Shown piece by piece: positions 23,346 to 33,620 of a stretch of DNA of 64,000 bases. Within the stretch, counting starts at the first letter, position 1; each line of letters opens with the position of its first letter. The notes under the pieces are model-generated. The model ran no database searches. It was given only the letters and a program-made list of their open reading frames with translations, and was not told the DNA's origin. Both the position numbers and the translations under genes were made by a program. The DNA comes from Sambucus nigra (taxonomy: Eukaryota > Streptophyta > Magnoliopsida > Dipsacales > Adoxaceae), in the NCBI GenBank assembly GCA_949130495.1, contig OX422213.1, positions 207,593,160-207,657,159 on the forward strand, read 5' to 3'.

Positions 23346-26300
23346 TGTAATGACCACCCAAAAACAAGTGGAGTAATTTCATGTGATATTTTTGTAATAC
23401 TTCGTATTTGTATAGTAATTAATTAATTGTTAAAAAATGATTATTGGATGGCAATGAATTGATATTTTCTTGTGACATGTGGTATGTCACTTATTATATT
23501 TTGTATATGTTGATGTGTGATTAGTATATGTGCTGGAATGAGTGTTATGTGAATTAATATTTTTTTGGAAATTTGCATGATAAACGATTATACATTATTT
23601 AAATATTTTAATTAACAGAGTATTATGTGCGACTTTTGAATGGCCAGGGACTAGGTGTCGGGAGCTTTCCTATTTGAATTATTTCCTCGATATCAGGTTC
23701 CACCGATCGTGTAGTAGTTTTTTATAGTGTCGAGTCACACGCAACAAATTAATAATTAAGTTTTAACTTAATTGACGTGTACCAATTTAATAAATTAACT
23801 TATTAAGGAAATTAATTTATTAAAAGATGTTTTATTTTGATTTGGCTTTCAGGACACTTAGAAAGTCCGTTTTTGAGTTAAAATAGTATAATTTATATGT
23901 TGGGCTAGTATATGGTTTGGGTCAAGTTTCAGATTATTTAGAGCATGTTTTAGGCCTTTTTAGTTAAAGTCACTTGTGGGCTTATACTTTATTTCATGGA
24001 TAGTAGTTTATTATAACCTAATAGCTTAACTCATTTGATATAATACAATTTTAGGAGAACCTTAGAGTCTAAGTAAGAGGTGGTGAAATCCTAGCTTGAA
24101 GATGGAGGTTTGAGGGTTAAAGAATTAGGGGAATGGGGAGTTGATTCTTCAATCACTCCAAGGCAAATATATTTTTATTAAGAATGTGATTACGTTTATT
24201 TTATAATAATGGTGATATGTTGGATTCTATAATCAAACTCATGAAATAATATTTGAAATCTTATTATAATTAATTTTGGTAATTAGAGTTAATGACACTT
24301 TTAAGCCATAATCATACCTCGAAGAACTAGTGTAGTTGTGTTGATAAATCCTTTTTTTCAGTCATGAGTCTTTGAAATCAGAACTCATAAATATTATGTG
24401 TGAATATTAATATTTTTAATCAATAAAACCCCTCATTTTACATTAATTTTGGGATTTAACTCGTAGGCTAAGTTCATAAATCTTGAAGAGATGATGAACA
24501 TGGAGTTAATTCTTTAAAATATGAGATTTAATACTTATATGTTGTTTAATCCAACTAAAGTTGGTTGATTCAGGTTAGTATTGCTCTAGTGATGATTAGG
24601 TTAGATGGAGAATGGGTAATTTTATTATTAGAGGCTTTAGGTTTGATATGTTTTAAAGTTATGATCTATTTAGGTTAAGGAAGAAGAAGGGCTTATGCGA
24701 CAATCTTGTTCGAACGGGATTGCGGTGTCGTTCGAATGAGAAAGGTTACTTATTTTAACGAATTTGGGTTTTCTTCCGAACGAAAAAGGACATCTCTCTC
24801 AAATGATATAGATTTTGGTTTAAACGACTTTGGTTCAAGGATTGTTTTTATGTTGAATTTCTGTTTGGTTTCTGTTGAGGACCTTAGACCTTATTAGTTG
24901 GACTTCGGGGCAATATATCCGAAGCTTAGAACCTAGTTTAATTTAGTGTGAGTCCTAGTGGATAATTGTAGCACCGAGTAATGTCAAGAGATAACATTAA
25001 GATTATAAATGGTTTGATCGTATTTTTACACCCATCAGTTGAGGTATTTGTTGATTTAGAATTGCCTTTATAAATGTGATGGTGTGAGACAATACCTAGA
25101 CTTTGAGAGACTTGGGAGTTTGGTTAATATTATGTATAACCGATTATAGTTAACGTATATATTAACTAATAATAAAAGAGACATTATGCGTAACCCAATT
25201 GAGTAGGGGATGTACTTTTTGTTTGACCCAGTTGAGTAGGGTCTTACTTTTTTATTGGACTTTTTGTACAAGCATATCATGGTGTGTGAGTGCTCATGGG
25301 AGATTTACTAGGAGGGATTTTAATGGGTCGCATACGAATTTGACTGGGAGTGGTGTTTTTGATGATGAGATGAGCTCTACTTAGGTATTATTTATGCAAA
25401 TCTTATGGATAGAATACTCGTGTTCCTAAGGGGTATAAACGGGGGTGCTCTATCATATAGCCTTAGGTATGGAGGTCATGTGATATATGGGAATGTGTAA
25501 TGATTATCCCTTGCGAATGATTTGAGGTTATAGGTTAGGAGTGACCAATAACTATACCTAATATGAATGAGTGGTCCCCAAAGGCAATATGAATAAATCT
25601 TCATATATTTTATTTACAGGCTTGAGCATAGCAGAGGTGATTTGATGTTAGTTTTTTTTATAACCCTGAACCTCCACAGAACGAGCCCTTTGGACTCCCC
25701 CATGTAAGCTAAATAGGGGAGACATTATGCTTGACTTACCTCCCACACGAGCCCTGTTTAAATACTGGCATACCCAGGGGAATAGAATCCAGTACCGTGA
25801 ACCTCACCACGCAGTCCTGAGTTTTCCCTTATCGATGGGACAAACCAGGGTGGGTTTGATGTGAGTTGTGAATACTCATTGATATTCTTGATCGTGTGAT
25901 TATGTTTTATTATACCTTGATATGGTAGTACTAGATTATGACATATGATAGTGATGTATAATCATAAACTTATGACTCGAGAATAATACTGCAATTTATA
26001 CTATAGGTGTATATACTGAATTGGGACATGCGAACATTAAAGAATGATACATTATAGATATACATATGTAGAAAGATAACTTGAAGCATCTAAAACGCGA
26101 GAATAAAGTTTAATAAGAGAATTACTGTTAATGCATGAGCTTATTGTAGAGTAAGAGATTCCTAATAGAAAAGATTAACTTAAAAGTGTTAAAGTAAAGA
26201 TGCTTGATTAATAATGAAATTATATCACTTTGGGTATCAGTTGGTTTTGGGATAGAATTGCATGTTTAATTAGGTCATTTGGGTTCGGGTAACTTGAATA

Positions 26301-26617
26301 ACTTAAAAGCCACTAAAATATAGGATTAAGATATGTTGTTATTATTACAGCCCAAATGTAGTTATATTCTTACTCATTGTAGACTTTATGGGTTTAATCC
26401 TCATTTTTCAACGATTTTTATAGGTCTTGGGCCATTGTTGTTGTCCCGAAATTGGGTTATTAATTGTAGGAGTATCTCTGGCAATAATATATTCATCATT
26501 CCTATGATGTAGGCATTGAACAGTGTAGCTCTTTTACATATTTTATTTATTTATATTTTAGTTCAGGCACTTGTATTTATTTAATTTTTTCCCAAGTTAG
26601 AGATTTTATGAGATATT
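23346..26617 (+). mobile_element. decayed long LTR-like sequence (LTR-D), part before Tat-1
   Basis: TGTAATGACCACCC at 23346 resembles the start of gypsy LTRs of the families here but on the plus strand. Palindrome-like words (TTGTTCGAACGGG, TGTCGTTCGAATGA, TTCCGAACGAA) lie at 24706-24785, about 1.4 kb in. Tat-1 interrupts it at 26618. The far end could be TTTTACA at 37095, after GGGGCGTCACCA, which gives about 3.5 kb without Tat-1, but the flanks CAACA and ATTAT do not match. No coding sequence seen. The bases 23144-23345 are anonymous. Confidence 0.4.
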
Positions 26618-26622
26618 CCTGT
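26618..26622. repeat. target-site duplication CCTGT, left copy of Tat-1
   Basis: Identical to 36855-36859. This match fixes the Tat-1 termini. Confidence 0.85.
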
Positions 26623-27107
26623 TGAAGGAAATAGGATTAGCCGTCCCATATGGCCAAACATGCGGCACATCAAGTGGGCAGTGCACAAAGGCAATCGACG
26701 TGGATAAACACGGATTTTAAAAGATAAGATCAGATCTTAAAGGTCGTCTCATCTAAGGAGGGACAACCGAATAATCTATTGTGAATAAGACTCTTAAGCC
26801 TAGTCAAGATAATTATAAGGAAGCCTGGAAACGTAAGACACTCATGTCTATAAATAAGAGCTATCTGGATCATACTAGAGGGTAATTATAAATATCACTT
26901 AATAACTTGGACTCTCAGCTAGCAACCCTATCACTCCCATTATTTCCATCCCCATTATAATAAAAACTCTTACCCCTCTTTTCTCGTGGAGGTAGGCGGA
27001 CATGATGGCTAAACCACGTACATAGTCTATTGATTTTTCTTCTGCATTCATATCATTCTTGGGGAAATTTTACTAATTTAACATTCATTGTGGGAAGATA
27101 TCCTAAA
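26623..27107 (+). repeat. Tat-1 5' LTR (485 bp)
   Basis: TGAAGGAAATAGG to ATCCTAAA. The usual terminal CA is mutated here but intact in the 3' copy (CTCCTACA). A TATA-like CTATAAATAAGAG lies near 26850 (same place in the 3' LTR, about 36595). Confidence 0.85.
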
Positions 27108-27110
27108 ATT

Positions 27111-27128
27111 TGGTACCATGTGTGGGAA
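27111..27128 (+). other. Tat-1 primer-binding site (mutated)
   Basis: TGGTACCATGTGTGGGAA three bases after the LTR resembles the TGGCGCC...TGTGGGAA site common in Tat elements. The mismatches suggest decay. Confidence 0.6.
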
Positions 27129-27329
27129 ATTCGAAGCTCTCACCACTGTAAAGCCATAAAAATAAAGTTAATAATGAATATAGACCAGTATCACCTCATT
27201 TACGCAAGAAGTCACGTTCAATCTGAAATATGTGTCGTAATGAGGGAACACACTCCTGCAAGATTATCGTCCCTCCAGTAACATTCAAGGTCCAGCGGAC
27301 GCTCTCTTGGGAGATTCGAACCAAGTCGA

Positions 27330-28735
27330 TGGTATCACACACCGTCGATTGATCGATTAGAAGGAATGTTCGTCTCTCGTCTAGCCAGTACCTATGTAGA
27401 AAAGTAAACAATCACAATCAAGAGATCACCCGTCTGAGGAGGCAGGTGACCCAACAATCGAAAGATCATACATTAGATTCTCATATTCGGTCCCATCACA
27501 GGAGGAGACCCCGCTCCCCTAGGAAATAGCTTGGTAGGGCTTCTCATTCAAAAAGACCTTGTGCGATGCGTCACCCCCGACGATGTGATCACTCTCTAGG
27601 GAGGAATATTCCATCAACTTCAGGCACCACCAACCCAGTCCCATGGAGTAAGCCCAAAGCATTAGGCCATCTTATCCAGAGGTATAAATAAACTAGGTAA
27701 AGAGCGACGAACGAAGGGGAATCATCTAGAGTGAGTTGGAAGGGAGGATGAATCTAAACCTTACCCGAACCCCCAAAGATATGGCTAAAAAATCTTTGGG
27801 GCACGGTTCGGCTTCACCCTTTATCGAACTGGTAGAGTCTTTTGAGCCCCAAAAGAAGTTTTCCATGCCAAAAGTCATGACATATGATGGGAAGATGACT
27901 TCAGCCCATCATATCGGATAATGCCAACAAACTATGTCTCTTTGGATCCATCATGATACTCTAATGGGCTGGGAATTCCTATTAACTCAAGGGGAGATCA
28001 GCCCGAAGTGGTTTGAGAAGCTACCCCCAGATTAATTTCCTCCTTTAGGGAACTGGTCAAGTAGTTCACGACCCGATTTATCACAAGCGGTAGGGTAATT
28101 AAAGAGGCTGATTCGCTGATATCTGTCAAAAAGAAGAAAGGAGAATATCTCATGAAGTATGCTCAGATGTACTAGAAACTGTACAATAAAATTGATAATT
28201 ACAACGATCAGTTGGTGATCTCTTCCATTATGATTGGTACGAACTTTACCAATCACTAAAAAAAAAGTCGGCCTCTTCAATGGACGACTTAATGTCTCAA
28301 ATTAAAAAATACTCCAAGGTGGAGGATGAGCTCATCAGTGTATTTTCCCCAGTCGATCAGAAGATGAACGAGCCTAAGAAGGTTCCCGCGAGGGGAATCA
28401 ACCTTCTTCTACTAGGAAGGGGTCCAAAAATGAAACCTCACAAGGTCACCCCAGATCTCAGACCAGTGAGAGTACCTACTAAGCACTAGAAATAGTCTTT
28501 AAGGATCCCATCTATAAGCTCATCCATCAGATCAAAGAAAAACTTTATTTCAATAAGATCATCCGCGAACCTGGTAATAGGGATGCCACCCTCAGGTGTA
28601 GATATCATCAAGACCCCGACCATCTCATAGAGAACTGCAAAATGTTTAAGAATCACTTAAAGGAACTCGTCCAATCAAGGAATTTTAAGGAGTACATCAG
28701 CACAATAAAGACAAATATGATGTTAAAAAATTAAC
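27330..28735 (+). pseudogene. Tat-1 gag, broken
   Basis: The gag core is recognisable from about 27736 (SPFIELVE..., then KVMTYDGKM...AHH) and continues in shifted frames through about 28260 (the region of the RetroTransGag fold), then 28280-28490. Near 28540-28730 comes the typical Tat gag C-terminus (RCRYHQDPDHLIENCK, then LKELVQSRNFKEYI), which has a zinc-knuckle-like C/H pattern. Several frameshifts and stops separate these pieces. Gag forms the cytoplasmic particle that packages the element RNA. The start is not determinable. Confidence 0.7.
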
Positions 28736-28891
28736 GTGGTCTAACAAACATAGGAGGTTCTTTCACCAGCAGGATTGATCACCACCATCCATGGATACAC
28801 CCACCCGACTCAACATACATGTAAGAAGCTCAGAGAGAAGGTGATAATAACAGTTAACATCCAACAAGATTTCTAGGTAAACCTAACCAAG

Positions 28892-29275
28892 TTGGTCCTA
28901 GCCAAGAGGGAGAGGAGAGACCTAGATACTGATCATACCATTGTGTTCACCAATGACGATCTGATCGGTGTGAATCTATCCCATAAAGATGCCTTGGTGC
29001 TCAACCTCCAAGTTACGAACTTTGATGTGAGAAGAGTGTTAATAGATCAGGTGAGTTGTTCTGAAATCATGTGCCTAGCAGTGCTTTACAAACTTGGATA
29101 CTGCATCAACGACCTAGATACCAACATCGGCATATTGATCGACTTTAAGGGAGATATGGAGGCACCCCTGGGGAAAATCAAGTTGTCAGTCAAGATTGGC
29201 CCAGCTAACAAGGAAGTAGAATTCCACGTGATCCAATCAGAATCACCCTACAACATTATATTGGGAAGGGGTTAA
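28892..29275 (+). pseudogene. Tat-1 protease region
   Basis: A 127-residue open stretch carries the Tat aspartic-protease fold (DLIGVNLSHKDALVLNLQV, then VRRVLIDQVSCSEI). The family has D-S/T-G-S at the catalytic loop. Here the Asp codon (29045-29047) is kept, but the next two residues are Gln-Val, so the active site is lost. The frame ends with YNIILGRG, the conserved region near the protease C-terminus, and then a stop. Confidence 0.8.
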
Positions 29276-29559
29276 GCTACACGATATGATGGGTGTCTCC
29301 TCTTCGCTTCATCAGAAGCGTAAATTTATGATCGATTAAGGGGTGGTAGAGATCATAGGAGATCAAGCAGTGGCACGAAGCTGTTAAATTTTAGCCATCA
29401 AGGCAAAGTGACCTCAGTCTAAGAGTAGTCAAGATGAGGATAACTCGCAGGACGATCAACCCAAGTAGAAATCAAAGGGGGGTCTACCGGGGGTAAAAAA
29501 AAACTCGTCTGGATCCTATAGAACGTATGTTAAAGGAATTAATCTCTTTGTTCCTATGG

Positions 29560-30660
29560 ATCCATCACAATTAGAAAAAACCTTCCTCACCAGATCAGAG
29601 TTGCCCCGCAATGAAGCAGAAAAATTATCTCACTTCCTTTGAGCCAACACAGACATTTTCACTTGGCAATGCAACGATCTCCCGAGAATAGACCCAGGTA
29701 TTGCTTGTCACTGATTGCATGTGGAACCAAACGTCAAGACGATCAAGCAGACCTAAAAAGTAAAAAATATGGAAATTGAAGATGAAAACCTACTCCAGGC
29801 CGACTTCATTAGATAGGTTCAATTCTCGAATTAGATCTCTAATATTATCATCATCAATAAAAAGAGTAGCAAATGAAGGTTTGGAGTGGACTTCATCGAT
29901 CTCAATAAACACTTCCCCAAGGACAGTTTTTCGTTACCCCGGATAGATCAACTCATGGATTCCACAGTTGGACATCAACGTATGAGTTTCATGAATGCAT
30001 ACTCTGACTACCATCAAATACCCACATTCAACCTAGACTAGGAAAAGACCTTGTCCATCACAACCTTGGGGCTTTACTGTTATAAGGTAATGCCCTTCAA
30101 CTTGAAGAATACGGGGGCAACTTATCAGAGGATGGTTACCAAGATGTTCATAAAGTTTATCGGCTCCACTATGGAGGTGTATATTAATGATATGCTCGCT
30201 AAGAGCAAGTATTCAGCCGACCATCTAAGACATCTGACAAATACTTTTAACATTCTCAGGGACTACAAGATGAAGATCAATGCTTTTAAGTGTATATTAT
30301 ATGTGAGCTCTGGCAAAATTTTGGGATACTTAGTTACTGAAAGGAGATTTGAAGCTAATCCAAATCAGATCAAAGCTCTATAAGACTTTAGAAGGCCGAC
30401 CACCATCAGAGACATTCAAATCATTACTGAGATGCTAATGGCCCTCAATCGCTTCATTTCAAGATATTCTAAAAAATGTCGGCCCTTTTTTCGAGCCCTG
30501 AAGAAAGTAATCCCCATAATTTGGATAGAAGAATGAGACCTCTAGAAGGGAATCGACACTACTTGGGATCTCCCCCTTCTGTCAACTCCTAAAGAAGGAG
30601 ATGACCTATACTTCTATTTGGCTGTCTCAACTCATGCGACCACTGCGATGTTGGCATGCC
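29560..30660 (+). pseudogene. Tat-1 reverse transcriptase
   Basis: Reverse-transcriptase homology runs in pieces. About 29570-29640 is the region before the fingers (ELPRNEAEKLSHFL). About 30051-30383 is the palm and thumb (PFNLKNTGATYQRMV, then EVYINDMLAKS, then KILGYLV), with the connection after it. The catalytic YxDD reads Tyr-Ile-Asn-Asp: the first Asp codon is AAT at 30186-30188, which would abolish polymerisation. Stops occur upstream (several at 29640-29900) and after 30380. Confidence 0.85.
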
Positions 30661-30689
30661 TATATGATGTAGAGTAGAGACTGATCTAC

Positions 30690-31230
30690 TATGTGAGTTA
30701 TACCTTAATTGAAACAAAAACCAGGTACATACCCACAGAAAAGATGGTTATAGCACTGGTAACTGTCGTAATACAGTTAAGGCCCTATTTTGATGCTCAC
30801 ACCATAGTCGTCTTACCATCTTACCCCTTGAAGGATGCTCTCAAAAAGGTCAATCTCTCTAACAAAATGACTAAGTGGTCCCTTGAACTAGCCTAATTAG
30901 ACATCAAGTATTAACCCAGAACAACGATCAAAGGTCAACTCTTAGCTGATTTTATAGTAGAATTTTTAATCTCGCCAAGAGAGGAGCAACTATAACCCAT
31001 CCTGAAGTCACTAGTAATTGGTAAAAATGAGTAACATTGGAAACTCTTTGTTGATCGCTAGTCAAATGAGAAAGGTACTAGAGTTGGGATATTGTTTCTA
31101 ATGCCACAAGGCATACTGATTGAGTAAGCCATTAGACTGGGTTTTAAAGGCTTAAATAACGAAGAAGAATACAAAGCTATGGTGCATGGTCTATGTAGGG
31201 CGATTAGTTTGGGTTCTCATCACATCATTG
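30690..31230 (+). pseudogene. Tat-1 RNase H and second RNase-H-like domain
   Basis: 30693-30896 holds the first RNase H segment (ETKTRYIPTEKMVIALV, then QLRPYFDAHTI). About 31035-31200 holds the second, archaeal-type RNase-H-like domain seen in Tat elements (a WKLFVD-like start and NNEEEYKAMVHGL), interrupted by stops. The pair of domains is the main reason for the Tat assignment. Confidence 0.75.
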
Positions 31231-31412
31231 TGTTTTTTACTCCAGACTGATTGCAAACCATCTCAATGGGGACTATGAGACAAAGGATCATAAAATAGTA
31301 GCCTATAAAGAAAAGTCCAGAGGTCTCTTTCAACAACTCAAGTCTACCTCAGTTGAGCAGGTTCCAAGTAATGACAATAACCAAGCATATGCCCTAGCCA
31401 TTCTGACCTTTG

Positions 31413-32758
31413 TCATAGATACCGGTCTAAAAAGAATAATCGAGGGGGAGTATATAGACCGATCAAGCATTGAAGATACAAAGAGGAATCTGAGCATTCT
31501 CTAAATATAGTTGGCCTCATCATGGATGGAACCCATTGTCTCTTTTTAAAAATTGATGAACTACCCCCGGACGATAAGGCATTGCACAAGTTGAAGATCA
31601 AATCGGTGAGGTTTTGCCTCAACTCAGATGGGAAGCTCTACCAAAGATCATTCGCAGGCCCACTACTGAAATGTGTTCATCTAGACCAAGTAAAAGGAAT
31701 TTTAAGAGAGATGCGCAAAGTTAGATACAGAGCGCACATGAGTGGAAGATCGCTCTCCTATAAATCAATGTCTCAAAGGTAGTGGTGGGCATTTATGCAG
31801 AAGGATTCAACGAAGTTTGCCAAAAAATGTCCAAAGTGGCAAGTGTTCTCACCAATGATTAAACAACAAGCTGGAATTCTGAACCTCCTTACAAGTCCAT
31901 GGTCGTTCGCCCAATGGGGCATGGATATTATGGGGTCACAACTAGTAGCACCTGGAAATCGAAAGTACCTAGTAACGACGACCGACTACTTCACCCAATG
32001 GGTTGAGGCTGAACCCCTCACTCATATCAGAGAGGCATATGCTATGAGATTCGTCTGGATAAATATCATCATCAGGTTTGGCATCCGAAGAGCACTGATA
32101 ACAAAAAACAAAACTCAGTTTGACAACGATTCCTTTCGAGATTTTTAGGTCTCAAAAGGAGTAAGAATTCACTACGCATGAGTAGTCTTTCCCCAGTGCA
32201 ACGGGAAGGCAGAAATCACCAATAAAACTCTTTTATCAGGCATCAATCGGAGGTTAGAAAATGCCAAAGTGTGATGGGTAGATGAACTTCCATCCATTTT
32301 GTGGTCATACAGGATGACCCGCAAAAAGTCAATGAAATAAACTCGATACTCCCTTGCCTATGGCATGGAGGCAGTAATCCCCTTAGATATTGGATTACCA
32401 ATGCTTTAATCAGAGATCTTTGAAGATGGACAAAATGACGATCGAATAGCTCATGAGTTGGACCTGGTCGGAGAAATAAGGGAGCAGACCTTGATATCTT
32501 TGGTTGCTTACAGCAAGATCTGGCAAAGCAGCATGCCAAAAAGGTCAAAGTCGGGGATTTCCAAGTTGGCGACCTAGTCCTCAGAAAGTTTTTTCTCACC
32601 GCAAAAAAGACATCAGATGGAAAGCTGGCGTCGAACTAGCAGGGACCTTATCGTATAGCTTCAAAAGGGAGTGGGGGTCATATGAGTTAGAAGAGATAGA
32701 TGGGAGGGTAGTCCCAAAGACATGGAATGCCATGAACCTTAAATTTTTTTGTCACTAG
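31413..32758 (+). pseudogene. Tat-1 integrase
   Basis: Pieces in order: linker (31522-31782), zinc-binding region and core (31795-32148: WSFAQWGMDIMG, YLVTTTDYFTQWVEAEPL, then FGIRRALITKNKTQFDND), core end (about 32190-32260, PQCNGKAE-like), then the YGMEAVIPL-like segment (about 32355-32390) and the C-terminal VGDLVLRK-like segment (about 32555-32590). The second core Asp, normally D-N-G-T-Q-F, reads K-N-K-T-Q-F, so a catalytic residue is lost as well as the frame. Confidence 0.8.
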
Positions 32759-32879
32759 GTAGAAAGGAAGATAGACTCTCTTTTATATTATTATTTCATT
32801 ATTAAATGCACAATCAAACGATCAACGGTTAGTTACTTAGAATTGTGTAAAGTACCCTACAATTTATGAAATAATAAAA

Positions 32880-33375
32880 CCCACTTGCAAAAGTGATACG
32901 ATCTGGGAAAGATCGATGAAAACCCACTCTTGTAGTGGTATGATGTAAAGTAGATCGGCCTAAAGAGGCACAAAAGTCACCTGGCAAGTGGTAAGATCTA
33001 GGAAAGATCCATGAAAACCCACTCTTAGAGTGGTATGATCTAAAGTAGATCGATCTAGAGAGGCACAATACCCACTTGCACAAGTGGTACGATATGGGAA
33101 AGATCGATGAAAATTCACTCTTAGAGTGGTATGATCTAAACTAGATCGGACTAGAGAGGCACAAAACCAACTTGTATAAGTGGTTCAATTTGGGAAAGAT
33201 CCGTGAAAACACACTCTTAGAATGTTATGATGTAAAAATAGATCAACCTAGAGAAGAACAAAACCCACTTGAACAAGTGGTAGGATCTGGGAAAGATTAA
33301 TAAAAACCCACTCATAGAGTGGTATAATCCAAACTAAGTTATCCTAGATAAAGGCATCAAAGCCCATTCGCAAAG
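32880..33375. repeat. 96-bp hairpin-rich minisatellite in Tat-1 3' region
   Basis: About five units begin at 32880, 32976, 33071, 33167 and 33264, with a degraded sixth at about 33361 (period 95-97). Each unit has inverted pairs such as CCACTTG-CA-CAAGTGG, GATCTGGGAAAGATC, CCACTCT-T-AGAGTGG and GATCTA...TAGATC. It lies between integrase and the antisense ORF. Tandem repeats in this part of plant LTR elements are known to seed satellites. Confidence 0.9.
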
Positions 33376-33620
33376 GCAATACAAGACCATCTAAAACATG
33401 TATAAATGATTGTAACAATAGTTGATTGCACCATTCGCATAATACTTAGGAAGAAACGAAAGAGAAAGCAAATGAGTAACATTCAATAGTAACATAACAA
33501 TGCAAGATTATAATGAAAAATAAGAAATAAACAATTCTTCATTAAATACTAAATGGACCAGTACCTACAAAAAAGACCACTTGGGGTCAGGAAAAAGAAA
33601 AATACATTAGATAAAAACCA
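33376..33620. other. Tat-1 spacer between minisatellite and antisense ORF
   Basis: A-rich sequence with no recognisable frame or motif; it probably includes the ends of both the sense pol transcript and the antisense transcript. Confidence 0.4.

Noticed and set aside
27084..27100. TTCATTGTGGGAAGAT taken as the Tat-1 primer-binding site
   Set aside because: The same words occur at the end of the 3' LTR copy (about 36833-36846), so they are inside the LTR. The CCTGT duplication places the LTR end about 10-15 bases further on, where TGGTACCATGTGTGGGAA follows.
32880..33375. CRISPR-like array
   Set aside because: The 96-bp units are contiguous tandem copies with no unique spacers, in a plant retrotransposon.
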